This document shows, in pieces, positions 53,789 through 62,901 of a stretch of 64,000 nucleotides of DNA. The stretch covers positions 558,001-622,000 of the forward strand of contig NZ_JBNAGF010000001.1 of the NCBI RefSeq assembly GCF_049801055.1. The letters are read 5' to 3'. The notes under the pieces are model-generated. The model was not told where the DNA came from. It did no database searches and saw only the letters and a list, made by a program, of their open reading frames with translations. The position numbers and the translations under genes are program-made. Source of the DNA: JBNAGF01 sp049801055. Its GTDB lineage: Bacteria > Pseudomonadota > Alphaproteobacteria > Rhodobacterales > Rhodobacteraceae. The first letter of the stretch is position 1; each line of letters begins with the position of its first letter.

Positions 53789-54277
53789 ATGAAACGAGCA
53801 GATCTTGTTGCCGGGCTGTTGGCCGTGACGATCGCGACAACCGGTGGTGCAGCATGGGCCTTTGGTCCCGGCAAAGGGGCGGGCATGCAGGGCAAGCGGA
53901 TGAGCTTTGAAGAGCTTGATGCGGACGGCAATGGTGAAGTCACCAAATCCGAGATAGAGGCCCGGGCCAAGGCACGGTTCGACACGGCTGATACAGACGG
54001 GGACGGAAAGCTGACACTTGCGGAAATGCAGGCCGCCGCAGCGAAACGGGCGAGCGATCGGGCCGGCGAGAAGTTCAAGCGACTCGATGCTGATGGTGAC
54101 GGCGCGGTGACTCTGGAAGAAATGCCCAGGCCCAAGCGAGGTGCGAAAATGTTCGAACGCTTTGACAAGGATGGAAACGGCGGTATCTCGAAAGAGGAAT
54201 TCGAAGAGGCGCGGGCCGATATGCGAAAGCATGGCCGCAAGATGCGCCACGGTCACGGGAGCGCGGATCAGAACTGA
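53789..54277 (+). CDS. Secreted EF-hand protein
   Basis: 162 aa. The signal peptide (about 1-24, ending AAWA) is followed by four EF-hand loops: DADGNGEVTKSE, DTDGDGKLTLAE, DADGDGAVTLEE and DKDGNGGISKEE, each with Ca2+-coordinating Asp and Glu spacing. It is a periplasmic Ca2+-binding protein. The C-terminus is basic and His-rich (HGRKMRHGHG). It lies 54 bp upstream of the ECF sigma gene and is probably in the same operon. Confidence 0.87.
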   Translation: MKRADLVAGLLAVTIATTGGAAWAFGPGKGAGMQGKRMSFEELDADGNGEVTKSEIEARAKARFDTADTDGDGKLTLAEMQAAAAKRASDRAGEKFKRLDADGDGAVTLEEMPRPKRGAKMFERFDKDGNGGISKEEFEEARADMRKHGRKMRHGHGSADQN

Positions 54278-54331
54278 TGCGGCACGAATTGCCGGCTCGG
54301 TCTTTTTGGCATCTCCGGTCGGAGGGTGGGA

Positions 54332-54907
54332 ATGACGCCTGATGGCAGTCAACCGGACGAGGACGCGTTGCTGGTGCTGTTTGCCAATGGTGACGACAAC
54401 GCCGCGCGGGATCTGACCGCGCGGCTGGCCCCTCGGGCTCATTCGGTCGCCTACCGGGTTCTGGGAAACCGGGCTGAGGCGGAGGATGTGGTGCAGGAAG
54501 CGATGATGCGCTTGTGGCGGATGGCCCCTGACTGGCAACCGGGACGGGCGCGGGTATCGACTTGGCTATATCGCGTGGTTCTGAACCACTGTCTCGATCT
54601 GAGGCGTCGCGCGCGGACGGTTGGGATCGATACTGTAGCGGAACCTGAAGATCCTGCCCGGTCCGCACCTGAGAGGCTGCAGGACACAGCACGGCTGGAT
54701 GCCTTGCAGGTGGCTCTGATGCAGTTGCCGGATCGCCAGCGGCAGGCCGTGGTCCTGCGGCACATCGAGGAACTGTCCAACCCCGAAATTGCCGGGATCA
54801 TGGAAATAAGCGTAGAGGCCGTGGAAAGTCTGACCGCGCGTGGGAAACGGGCGCTCGCCGCCAATCTGGCGGGGCGGCGCGAGGAATTGGGATATGCCGA
54901 TGGGTGA
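54332..54907 (+). CDS. ECF-family RNA polymerase sigma factor
   Basis: 191 aa. The sigma-2 region has YRVLGNRAEAEDVVQEAMMR (about 48-67); the sigma-4 HTH has LPDRQRQAVVLRHIEELSNP (about 131-150) and MEISVEAVESLTARGKRAL. The start ATG 54332 has GGAGGG 6 nt upstream. It is followed by a short soluble and membrane protein pair (54915, 55280) resembling an anti-sigma unit, so it is likely an envelope or metal stress sigma. Confidence 0.9.
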   Translation: MTPDGSQPDEDALLVLFANGDDNAARDLTARLAPRAHSVAYRVLGNRAEAEDVVQEAMMRLWRMAPDWQPGRARVSTWLYRVVLNHCLDLRRRARTVGIDTVAEPEDPARSAPERLQDTARLDALQVALMQLPDRQRQAVVLRHIEELSNPEIAGIMEISVEAVESLTARGKRALAANLAGRREELGYADG

Positions 54908-54914
54908 GCGACAC

Positions 54915-55280
54915 ATGAACGAAACGGAACTCGACGCGGTCCTGGCCGCTGCCCGGCAGGAAACGGAACCACTGCCGTCGGGACTGCAGGCAAGAATTCT
55001 TGCAGATGCTGCTACGGTTCAGGCCGAGCTGTTCGACCGGTCAGGGGGCAAGGGTAGAGGACAAGACAACCAGCTGTCGCCCCTGCAGCAACTGGCTGCG
55101 GCTCTGGGGGGCTGGCCGGCGATGGGCGGGTTGGCGACGGCTGGTGCAGCAGGGCTCTGGGTTGGTCTTGCACCGCCGGCTTTCGTGCCGGATCCGGTTG
55201 ATATGGTTCTGGCGCAAAGCGAAGTCGAAGAGCTTTATTTCGGGACAGAGTTGACCGGATTCCTTGGGGAGGGGAGCTGA
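54915..55280 (+). CDS. Probable anti-sigma-type membrane protein
   Basis: 121 aa. A soluble N-terminus (MNETELDAVLAAARQETEPL) is followed by one hydrophobic segment (AMGGLATAGAAGLWVGLAPP, about 73-92) and an acidic tail (SEVEELYFGTELTGF). Position directly after an ECF sigma gene suggests an anti-sigma factor or partner; there is no zinc motif (HxxxCxxC). ATG 54900 is an alternative start. Its stop overlaps the next start. Confidence 0.6.
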   Translation: MNETELDAVLAAARQETEPLPSGLQARILADAATVQAELFDRSGGKGRGQDNQLSPLQQLAAALGGWPAMGGLATAGAAGLWVGLAPPAFVPDPVDMVLAQSEVEELYFGTELTGFLGEGS

Positions 55281-55765
55281 TGCAGGATGTATCGGGTGCA
55301 AAACCGCCGCGTATGCGGCTGTGGCTGCGGATTCTGCTCGGGGTTTCGCTTGCCCTGAATCTGGCGGTGATCGGCCTTGCCGTCGGTGCGATGCTGCGAC
55401 TGGGCGGACCGCATGGCTTCAGGCCGCCGCCGCGCAGCGCAAGTACTTTCCTGTTTCGCGAATTGCCCGACGACCATCGCGCGGCTTTGTGGGAAGAGGC
55501 CCGGTCCACGCATAGAAAACACTCTGGACGAAGCGGCACGCAGGTTAAAGCGGTGATCGAAATGTTGCGTCAGGATTCGTTCGATGCCGAAGCCCTGCGC
55601 GAGACGGCGCGCGCGCAATCCGCCGCCCGGCAGCGGGGGTTCCTCGAGTTGCAGGAGATCTGGATAGAGCGTGTCGCTGCCATGACCGCCGAGGAACGGG
55701 TCGCATATGCCGCTCGGCTAGAGCAAGCATTGGCGCGAAAGTGGAAACACCGGCGCGACAACTGA
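55280..55765 (+). CDS. Metal_resist-type periplasmic sensor-like protein
   Basis: 161 aa. It has one N-terminal membrane helix (LRILLGVSLALNLAVIGLAV, about 16-35) and a periplasmic helical domain with FRELPDDHRAALWEE, and a long charged helix to the end. This fits the Metal_resist (CnrX/CpxP-like) family that senses metal or protein stress. It is translationally coupled to the preceding gene (TGATG). With the sigma and EF-hand proteins it forms a plausible signalling operon. Confidence 0.72.
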   Translation: MQDVSGAKPPRMRLWLRILLGVSLALNLAVIGLAVGAMLRLGGPHGFRPPPRSASTFLFRELPDDHRAALWEEARSTHRKHSGRSGTQVKAVIEMLRQDSFDAEALRETARAQSAARQRGFLELQEIWIERVAAMTAEERVAYAARLEQALARKWKHRRDN

Positions 55766-55796
55766 GAATTTTATAATGCTGCTTTTGGGGCTGCTG

Positions 55797-57206
55797 TCAG
55801 GCCGCGCTACGATCCAGCGTGACTTGATTGCGACCGGCGCTCTTGGCGCGATAGAGCGCCCGGTCAGCCTGAGAAACCAGCCTTGATACGGCATCTTCCT
55901 GAGCTTTGCCGCAGCATGGCGGGTGGGTCACGACAACGCCAATGCTGGTGGTGACGGGTACCGGGTCCAACTGACCTGTGATCCGGAACGGCGTCCCGTT
56001 GATGCAGCGGCAGAGCGCATGGGCGGCCGCACGTGCGCTATCCCGTGTCGCTCCGGGCATGACGATCATGAACTCCTCGCCTCCGACGCGGGCGATCATG
56101 TCGGCTGGGCCAAGGCCGGCGCGAAGCCTGTGGGCGGCTTCGGTCAGCACGGCGTCGCCGGCAGGATGCCCGAACCGGTCGTTGATGCGCTTGAAGTGAT
56201 CGAGATCGACCAGCATCACGGCAAGGCCTTCACCTTGTTCTGCGGTTTTGCGCGCGATGCGAGAAAGTTGTGGCAATGCAAAGCGGCGGTTGTGCAATCC
56301 GGTCATCGGATCAAGATGCGATGCGCGCAGATCGTCACGGACCTGATCCCGAAGGTGATCGGTTTTTGCCTTTTGTCTGAGCTGTGCTGTCAGTCGAAGC
56401 GCCAGCTCATCGACGCAGAAGTTACGGGTCATCACGTCATGGGCGCCGCGGTCAAGAGCGTCGGCCGCCAGATAAGGGTCTGCCGGGTTGGGCACCGCGA
56501 TCACCGCTGAATGCCTCGTTGCGCTGCGCGCCCGTAGATCTGCAATCAACCGCAATGCAGCGTCATCGCGCCGGTCAGGCAGTTCGATGACGATGGCATC
56601 GGGGACGGGTTCGCTCATCAGCGGTTGAATGTCGCCAGTCTGAAGGGTCAACAGGTCATGCGGCAACCGGGAGCGCAACCGCGCCCGCCATACAGCGCCG
56701 GTGGCGGCGGAACGCGTCACCAGAGCGACCCGCGCGGGTGGCATCGGGAATGTGACCGGCGCGACGAATTCCGACGGAGATTCGGAAAACCCGGAAAATC
56801 CGCCGCTGTTTCGGTGGCTCAGATCCTCGACCCCGGAACGGACCCGGATCAGGCTGCGGATCCGGGCCTGCAGGATGGTATCGTCCAGCGGTTGGCTGAG
56901 CACGTCATCGACGCCGGCCTCCAGTGCGCGAAGCCGCGTGGCCCGGTCGTTTTGTGGCGTAATGGCTATGATCGGAACGCCGGCGCTTGCCTCGTCCTGC
57001 ATCAACAGCCGTCTAAGATCTGTCGCATCGCCGTCGGGCAGAGCGAAGCTTGTGACGATGAGATCCGGCCGGCAGCGCCGCACCAGCGGCAGGATACCAT
57101 CAAGACTGTCGCTTTGGACCACGTGATACCACGCCGCGGACAGCTGAACTTTCAGCATGATCCGGTTGGTCGCCACCGCATCTAGGATCAAAATGGTTCC
57201 CTGCAC
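55797..57206 (-). CDS. PleD-like diguanylate cyclase with two receiver-like domains
   Basis: 469 aa. Receiver-like domain 1 (about 1-120) has the acceptor region PDLIVTSFALPDG with Ser where Asp is expected. Receiver-like domain 2 (about 155-270) has PDAIVIELPDRRDD. The C-terminal GGDEF domain has the active-site loop VGGEEFM and the preceding DLDHFKRINDRFGHPAGD. It makes c-di-GMP. The RxxD product-inhibition site is replaced by GPAD. No divK is adjacent. It is convergent with the metal-sensor-like gene. Confidence 0.87.
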   Translation of the reverse strand: MQGTILILDAVATNRIMLKVQLSAAWYHVVQSDSLDGILPLVRRCRPDLIVTSFALPDGDATDLRRLLMQDEASAGVPIIAITPQNDRATRLRALEAGVDDVLSQPLDDTILQARIRSLIRVRSGVEDLSHRNSGGFSGFSESPSEFVAPVTFPMPPARVALVTRSAATGAVWRARLRSRLPHDLLTLQTGDIQPLMSEPVPDAIVIELPDRRDDAALRLIADLRARSATRHSAVIAVPNPADPYLAADALDRGAHDVMTRNFCVDELALRLTAQLRQKAKTDHLRDQVRDDLRASHLDPMTGLHNRRFALPQLSRIARKTAEQGEGLAVMLVDLDHFKRINDRFGHPAGDAVLTEAAHRLRAGLGPADMIARVGGEEFMIVMPGATRDSARAAAHALCRCINGTPFRITGQLDPVPVTTSIGVVVTHPPCCGKAQEDAVSRLVSQADRALYRAKSAGRNQVTLDRSAA

Positions 57207-57386
57207 CGTTTCCGCCTTTCAAGACGCTTTGCAAACTTCCTTCCCGAACTGTCGGGCAGCTTGGTTAAAGCGCCGTTAATCAACGGCGGAGAGCGAGAGA
57301 TTTCCGCTCTCCCTATGCAGCGTCAGGGGATCCCGAGGCGCTATCTGCGGGGCAGGGTGCCGGGCGCGGCAGATCGCTGAATGGTT

Positions 57387-58676
57387 TCAGAACGAGACTT
57401 GCCGACCTGCGATCCAGACTTCGGTTACGGCGCGGTCGTCACCCATCATGATGGTCGGGAACACGGCTTCCCACAGGTCTTTGGCAACTGCGGATCGCTG
57501 GGCAATAGCCGGGGTCGAGGCCAGATCGAGAACCACGAGGTCGGCTTCCATGCCCGGTGCGATGTTGCCGATCTTGTCGTCCATTCGCAGCGACCGAGCT
57601 GATCCCAGGGTGGCCAACCACAACAGCTGTGCCGAATGCAACGGAACACCGCGCAACTGGCCGATCTCATAGGCCGCCGCCATAGTGCGCAGCATCGAGA
57701 AACTGGATCCGCCGCCGGTATCGGTTGCCAGACCAATACGCTGTCCTTCGGCCATCAGGCCGGCCATATCGAACAGGCCGGAGCCGATGAAAGTATTGGA
57801 GGTTGGGCAATGCACGAGCGAGGCATCGACTTCGCGCAGCCGGTCCCGTTCGCGCGGCTCAAGATGAATCGCATGGCCATAAAGACCGCCGGCACCCAGA
57901 AGCCCGAACTGTTCGTAAGTATCCAGATAGTCCCGGGCATCGGGGAACAACCCCTTGACCCATTCGATCTCGTCTGTCTGCTCACTCAGGTGGGTTTGCA
58001 TCAGGCAGCCCGGATTCTCGGACCAGAGCGCGCCCATTGCTTCAAGCTGCTCCGGGGTCGAGGTCGGAGAGAAACGAGGTGTGATCGCATACGAGATCCG
58101 GTCCACTCCGTGCCAGCGCTGCAGCAGCGCCGCCGACTGGTCATAACCCGTTTGCGCGGTGTCACGCAGCCCTTCGGGGGCGTTGCGGTCCATGCAGGTT
58201 TTACCTGCAACCACACGCTGCCCGCGCGACTGAGCGGCCTCAAAGAACGCATCGACGCTTTCGGGATGGATGGTTGCAAAGCTGCACATGGTGGTCGTGC
58301 CATGCGCGGCAGTCAGGTCCAGATACCGGTTGGAGATCTCGGCCGCATATTCCGGCGATGCGAATTTCATTTCTTCGGGGAACGTGTAGCTGTTCAGCCA
58401 ATCGATCAGCCGTTTGCCCCAGCTGGCGATCATCGCGGTTTGCGGATAATGCACATGGGCATCGACAAATCCCGCCATGATAAGCTTGCCGGGGTGATCG
58501 ACGCGTGCTGCCTGCGGGAATTGCGCGGTCAGATCGTCCCGTGTGCCCACGGCCGCGACGCGACCATGCTCAAGCGCGACAGCTTCATGCATGCGAACCG
58601 ATTCCGTAGGATCCCCGTCAAAGGGGGAACCGTCAAAGGTCAGGACATCGCCTGTCAGGATCGTAACATCAGCCAT
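57387..58676 (-). CDS. guaD: Guanine deaminase
   Basis: 429 aa amidohydrolase converting guanine to xanthine. Its metal motif is DAHVHYPQTAMIASWG (about 68-83), with QTHLSEQ, GHAIHLEPRE, and the Asp site in ATDTGGGSSFSML. It carries the CPTSNTFIGSGLF segment of GuaD. The start MADVTIL is chosen because GAGGAGAC precedes it at proper spacing; an in-frame ATG at 58757 would add 27 non-conserved residues. It is divergent from mgtE. Confidence 0.92.
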   Translation of the reverse strand: MADVTILTGDVLTFDGSPFDGDPTESVRMHEAVALEHGRVAAVGTRDDLTAQFPQAARVDHPGKLIMAGFVDAHVHYPQTAMIASWGKRLIDWLNSYTFPEEMKFASPEYAAEISNRYLDLTAAHGTTTMCSFATIHPESVDAFFEAAQSRGQRVVAGKTCMDRNAPEGLRDTAQTGYDQSAALLQRWHGVDRISYAITPRFSPTSTPEQLEAMGALWSENPGCLMQTHLSEQTDEIEWVKGLFPDARDYLDTYEQFGLLGAGGLYGHAIHLEPRERDRLREVDASLVHCPTSNTFIGSGLFDMAGLMAEGQRIGLATDTGGGSSFSMLRTMAAAYEIGQLRGVPLHSAQLLWLATLGSARSLRMDDKIGNIAPGMEADLVVLDLASTPAIAQRSAVAKDLWEAVFPTIMMGDDRAVTEVWIAGRQVSF

Positions 58677-58815
58677 TCGCATGTCTCCTCTCATGGATTT
58701 CGAGCCGCAGGCCAGAATATACATGCGGGTTGGCCCGGTAAATTGCGCTATTGTCATTGTTTTTCAGTAGCAGCTTCTTCTATTTTGCGCCAAACACCGA
58801 AGCGGGGGGCAGATA

Positions 58816-60213
58816 ATGGACGGCGATCAGATCACCAGAGGCACACCGTCTTCCGGATCCCGCGATGAGGATTATCTCCTTGATCCCAAGACGATTGCTG
58901 CAATTCTTTATGCGGTCGAAGTGGATGAGCGCGAGCAGCTGCTTGAGCTCATGGACCCGTTGCACCCGGCGGATATTGCCGACCTGCTGGAGCAGATCAA
59001 TACATATGACCGCGCGCGCCTGATCCGCCTCTATGACCGGGAGTTCGACGGCGATATCCTGTCGGAACTCGACGAAAGCCTGCGGGAAGAGGTCCTGAAT
59101 GTGCTTTCGCCACAGGTTCTGGCCGAAGCGGTTCGGGAACTGGAAAGCGATGATGTCGTGGATCTGGTCGAGGATCTCGACGAACCACAGCAGGAAGCCA
59201 TCCTTGACGCGCTCGAGGAATCCGAGCGGGTCGCGGTCCAGCAGGCTCTGACCTACCCCGAGGGGTCAGCCGGCCGCCTGATGCAGCGAGAGGTCGCGGT
59301 TGCGCCCGAACACTGGACGGTTGGACGGGCCATCGATTACATGCGCGCCTCGGAAGATTTGCCAGAGCAGTTTTATCACCTCTTCCTCGTGGACCCGCGC
59401 ATGCATCCGGTCGGACAGGTTGCCCTGGGAACGCTGATGGGAACAAAACGCGATGTGCAGCTGCGCGATATCGCGGAAGAAGAGTTCCAGACGATCCCTG
59501 TCGAGCAGGACGAAGAGGACGTCGCTTATGCCTTTAACCAGTACCACCTGATATCGGCCCCGGTGGTTGATCCAGACGGCCGGCTGGTTGGGATGATCAC
59601 TATTGATGACGCCATGGTGGTGCTTGACGAAGAGCACGAAGAGGACATCCTGCGCCTTGCCGGGGTAAGCGACGAAAGCTCCTTGTCGGATAGCGTCGCG
59701 GCCACGTCGAAAAGGCGTCTGCCGTGGCTGGCGGTGAACCTCGTCTCGGCGATCTGTGCCTCGCTGGTGATTTCACAATTCGAGGCGACGATCTCTCAGT
59801 TGGTGTCGCTGGCGATCCTGATGCCCATCGTTGCGTCTATGGGGGGCAATGCAGGAACCCAGTCACTGACAATTGCGGTGCGGTCGCTGGCAACCAAGGA
59901 CCTTACCGGTGCGAATATCTGGCGGGTGATCCGTCGCGAGCTTCTGGTAGGGCTGCTCAACGGGGTCAGTTTTGCAATCGTGCTGGGGATTGTCGGGATG
60001 CTCTGGTTCCACTCGCCCATGCTGGGTGTGGTGATCGGGTCGGCGTTGGTCGTGAACATGATTATTGCCGGTTTCGCGGGAACGGTGGTGCCGATTGCGC
60101 TGGACAGGATCGGTATAGACCCGGCGCTGGCATCGGGCACCTTTGTGACGACCACAACCGATGTCATGGGGTTCTTCATCTTTCTTGGATTGGCGTCGGT
60201 GGTGTTGCTGTGA
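58816..60213 (+). CDS. mgtE: Magnesium transporter MgtE
   Basis: 465 aa. The N-domain (about 25-145: LLELMDPLHPADIADLLEQI), tandem CBS domains (about 150-270, ISAPVVDPDGRLVGMITIDD) and C-terminal five-helix pore (LVSAICASLVISQFEATISQ; MGGNAGTQSLTIAVRS) follow the MgtE architecture. The CBS/N domains sense cytosolic Mg2+ and gate the channel. GGGGGG lies 6 nt before the start. Its TGA overlaps the GTG start of the cyclo-ligase gene. Confidence 0.94.
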   Translation: MDGDQITRGTPSSGSRDEDYLLDPKTIAAILYAVEVDEREQLLELMDPLHPADIADLLEQINTYDRARLIRLYDREFDGDILSELDESLREEVLNVLSPQVLAEAVRELESDDVVDLVEDLDEPQQEAILDALEESERVAVQQALTYPEGSAGRLMQREVAVAPEHWTVGRAIDYMRASEDLPEQFYHLFLVDPRMHPVGQVALGTLMGTKRDVQLRDIAEEEFQTIPVEQDEEDVAYAFNQYHLISAPVVDPDGRLVGMITIDDAMVVLDEEHEEDILRLAGVSDESSLSDSVAATSKRRLPWLAVNLVSAICASLVISQFEATISQLVSLAILMPIVASMGGNAGTQSLTIAVRSLATKDLTGANIWRVIRRELLVGLLNGVSFAIVLGIVGMLWFHSPMLGVVIGSALVVNMIIAGFAGTVVPIALDRIGIDPALASGTFVTTTTDVMGFFIFLGLASVVLL

Positions 60214-60767
60214 CGGATCTTTCGGAAATCAAGGCACAGGCACGCAAGGCTGCGTTCGCCCGCCGCAAAGCCGCGTTCGAAACATGCCGGCCAGGCGCAG
60301 CAGGGCGGCTGTCAGAGATATTGGCCGGCCATCGCGGGGTTTCGCTGGCGGGATATGTGCCAATCCGGACCGAAATCGATCCGCTTCCCGCCATGGCAGA
60401 AGCCTCTGCCTATGGCCCGGTGAGTGTGCCGGTCATACAGGGTGCGGGCCTGCCCCTGAAGTTTTCCCGCTGGGAGCCGGGCCTGCCCATGCGCGAAGGG
60501 CCATTCGGGGCAAGCGTTCCCGAAGTGGACGACTTCTTCGAACCTGAAATACTGATCGTGCCGCTGGTGGCCTTTGACAGCAACGGGGGGCGGCTGGGTT
60601 ATGGCGGCGGGTTCTACGACCGGACGCTTGAACTCCTGCGGGCGCGCCGGGCGACGCTGGCCATCGGGTTCGCGTTTGATGCGCAGGAGGCAGAGAACCT
60701 GCCATTGGAGCCCACGGATCAGACGCTCGACATGCTGGTCACGGAAACCCGTGTGCTCAGTTTCTGA
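60210..60767 (+). CDS. 5-formyltetrahydrofolate cyclo-ligase
   Basis: 185 aa with GTG start overlapping the mgtE stop (GTGA). Family motifs are AGYVPIRTEIDPLP, EILIVPLVAFDSNGGRLGYG and GGFYDRTLELLRAR. It converts 5-formyl-THF to 5,10-methenyl-THF with ATP. The translational overlap with mgtE suggests cotranscription; no functional link is apparent beyond Mg-ATP use. Confidence 0.9.
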   Translation: MTDLSEIKAQARKAAFARRKAAFETCRPGAAGRLSEILAGHRGVSLAGYVPIRTEIDPLPAMAEASAYGPVSVPVIQGAGLPLKFSRWEPGLPMREGPFGASVPEVDDFFEPEILIVPLVAFDSNGGRLGYGGGFYDRTLELLRARRATLAIGFAFDAQEAENLPLEPTDQTLDMLVTETRVLSF

Positions 60768-60794
60768 CGCACCGCGCAGTCAAACCTTTCGCGC

Positions 60795-61022
60795 TCAGTC
60801 CGGGTTGCTGTCGCGGAAATACTGCCATGCGTCGACCTCGGTTCCATCCGCAAGAACGCAGATCCCGACCTGTCCGTCATTGCCTTCGCGAATGTCGTAT
60901 CGGCCGCCGTTTTCGATGCAGAAAGTGGCCGCGGGATTTGCCGTTTGCGGTCTCTGATCCGGCTGCGGGGAACAGGCGACCATGAGGGAAAGACTGACGC
61001 AGGGGATCAAAAAACGGGTCAC
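60795..61022 (-). CDS. DUF333 lipoprotein
   Basis: 75 aa. The GTG start (AGGAGCC 7 nt upstream) gives MTRFLIPCVSLSLMVAC, a lipobox with Cys at residue 17. The DUF333 region is FCIENGGRYDIREGNDGQVG and the VDAWQYFRDSNP tail. Family members are small outer-membrane or periplasmic lipoproteins of unknown role. An in-frame ATG at 61046 is the other possible start. It is convergent with the cyclo-ligase gene. Confidence 0.78.
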   Translation of the reverse strand: MTRFLIPCVSLSLMVACSPQPDQRPQTANPAATFCIENGGRYDIREGNDGQVGICVLADGTEVDAWQYFRDSNPD

Positions 61023-61108
61023 AACAGGCTCCTGAAAGGTGATCACGGGTTTTCTCTCGCCATCCTATTCACTTGCGCTTGTCGAATGCCAGACTTAGGA
61101 GCAACCCT

Positions 61109-61921
61109 ATGAGGATTTTGTTTCTTGGAGATATCATGGGCCGGGCCGGACGCTCGGCGGTTCAAACCCATCTTCCGCGCCTGCGCGATGAGTGGCGGTT
61201 GGATTTCGTAGTGATCAACGGCGAAAATGCCAGCAATGGCATGGGGCTGACGGGCGCGCATGCCCGGCTTCTGCTCGAGGCTGGTGCGGATTGCGTGACA
61301 CTGGGCGACCACGCCTTTGACCAGAAGGACATGCTGCAGTTCATCGAGAGTGAGCCCCGCATCATCCGGCCGATCAATTTCGCCAAGGGGGCTCCGGGCA
61401 AGGGATACCGCCTGTTTGATGCGCCCGGAGGACGCAAGGTGCTTGTGGCTCAGGTGCTCGGGCAAGTCTTCATGAAACGCCCCTTTGACGATCCGTTCTC
61501 CGCCATCGAGCCAGTGCTCAAGTCTCACCCGCGGGGCGGACTTGCCGACGCAGTGATTGTCGATATGCATTGCGAAGCAACGTCCGAAAAGATGGCAATG
61601 GGCCACTTTTGCGACGGCAGGGCAAGCCTTGTTGTCGGCACGCACACGCATGTTCCGACCGCCGATGCACAGGTTCTGCAGGGAGGCACGGGCTATTTGA
61701 CCGATGCCGGTATGTGTGGCGACTACGACTCGGTGATCGGGATGGAAAAGATGGAACCCATGCGCCGGTTCATCACTGGCATGCCGAAATCCCGGTTTAC
61801 CCCCGCAGTCGGTGAGGCAACCTTGTCGGGAGTATTTGTCGAAACCGATGATCGGGGCGGGACGGCCAAGTCTGTCTGCATGGTCCGGGTCGGCGGACGG
61901 TTGCAGCAATCGGGGCCGTGA
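61109..61921 (+). CDS. YmdB-like metallophosphoesterase (TIGR00282 family)
   Basis: 270 aa. Metal-binding residues appear in RILFLGDIMGRAGRSAV (Asp), VINGENASNG (Asn-Glu-Asn), LGDHAFDQK and VVGTHTHVPTADAQ (His pair), as in the YmdB di-iron phosphodiesterases that cleave 2',3'-cyclic nucleotides. AGGAGC precedes ATG 61109. The next gene starts within its stop codon (GTGA overlap). Confidence 0.9.
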   Translation: MRILFLGDIMGRAGRSAVQTHLPRLRDEWRLDFVVINGENASNGMGLTGAHARLLLEAGADCVTLGDHAFDQKDMLQFIESEPRIIRPINFAKGAPGKGYRLFDAPGGRKVLVAQVLGQVFMKRPFDDPFSAIEPVLKSHPRGGLADAVIVDMHCEATSEKMAMGHFCDGRASLVVGTHTHVPTADAQVLQGGTGYLTDAGMCGDYDSVIGMEKMEPMRRFITGMPKSRFTPAVGEATLSGVFVETDDRGGTAKSVCMVRVGGRLQQSGP

Positions 61922-62871
61922 CCCGGCGCACGCTCTGGGCTTATGGCCTGTTTCTCGTGATCCTTGGCATGGGGTGGGGGCTGACCCAGCCGCTGGCCAA
62001 GTTGGCCGTCAGCACCGGGCATGGCCCGATCGGCCTTATTTTCTGGCAAATGGTGATCGGAGCGATCGTGCTGGGCCTTGTATCGCTTGTGCGGGGCAAG
62101 GGAGTGCCGTGGACACCGGCTGCGCTGCTGTCATCCATCCTCATAGCGCTGATCGGGACGGTGATCCCCAATTCGGCCTCCTACACGGCTATTGCTTATC
62201 TGCCGTCGGGAGTGATCTCGATCCTGCTGTCGCTGGTTCCGATGATGGCCTTTCCCATTGCGCTCGGCCTTGGGCTTGAACGATTCTCGCCCCGGCGCCT
62301 GGCCGGGCTCGCGATTGGGCTAACCGGGGTGATGCTGCTGGTGCTGCCCGAAGCAAGCCTGCCGGATCGTGCCATGCTGGCATGGATCCCCTTGGCGCTG
62401 TTGGCGCCGCTCTGTTACGCGTTTGAAGGCAATTACGTGGCGCGCTGGGGCACCGGCGGTCTCGACCCGATCCAGACGCTCTTCGGAGCCTCTTTGGCAG
62501 GGGCGGCGATCTCCCTGCCGCTTGCAATCTTCAGCGACCAGTTCATTTCGCCGCTCAGGCCGTGGGAAATCGCCGAATGGGCGCTGGTTGCCTCTTCGCT
62601 GATTCATGCCGTGGTCTATACCGGATACGTCTGGCTGGTTGGGCGGGCTGGCCCGGTCTTTGCAGTGCAGGTGAGTTATCTCGTCACAGGGTTCGGCGTG
62701 ATCTTTGCGATGCTGCTGCTTGGCGAGCGATATTCGCCCTTTATCTGGCTTGCCATGATGCTGGTGCTGGCTGGCGTGTTCCTTGTGCAGCCGAAACGCC
62801 GGGCGGCAACGGATGAGCGACTTGCCCCTGCGGCAGCAATCGGGGAAACTGGGGATCAGGCTGAACAATAG
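61918..62871 (+). CDS. EamA/DMT-superfamily transporter
   Basis: 317 aa, ten membrane segments in two halves (GLFLVILGMGWGLTQPLAKL; PNSASYTAIAYLPSGVISIL; LLLGERYSPFIWLAMMLVLA). GTG start overlaps the YmdB-like stop, so the two are coupled. Substrate unknown. The C-terminal 30 residues are charged and soluble (KRRAATDERLAPAAAI). Confidence 0.85.
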   Translation: MTRRTLWAYGLFLVILGMGWGLTQPLAKLAVSTGHGPIGLIFWQMVIGAIVLGLVSLVRGKGVPWTPAALLSSILIALIGTVIPNSASYTAIAYLPSGVISILLSLVPMMAFPIALGLGLERFSPRRLAGLAIGLTGVMLLVLPEASLPDRAMLAWIPLALLAPLCYAFEGNYVARWGTGGLDPIQTLFGASLAGAAISLPLAIFSDQFISPLRPWEIAEWALVASSLIHAVVYTGYVWLVGRAGPVFAVQVSYLVTGFGVIFAMLLLGERYSPFIWLAMMLVLAGVFLVQPKRRAATDERLAPAAAIGETGDQAEQ

Positions 62872-62901
62872 CCGGTCAGAACGGGCAGACAGAACAACCG
62901 A

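Noticed and set aside
57290..57330. GGAGAGC/GCTCTCC hairpin downstream of guaD as a terminator
   Set aside because: No U-run on the minus strand and only seven pairs; not included as a feature.
58677..58815. Mg2+ riboswitch (M-box or ykoK-like) upstream of mgtE
   Set aside because: The 139-bp region shows no conserved M-box motifs or strong leader structure.
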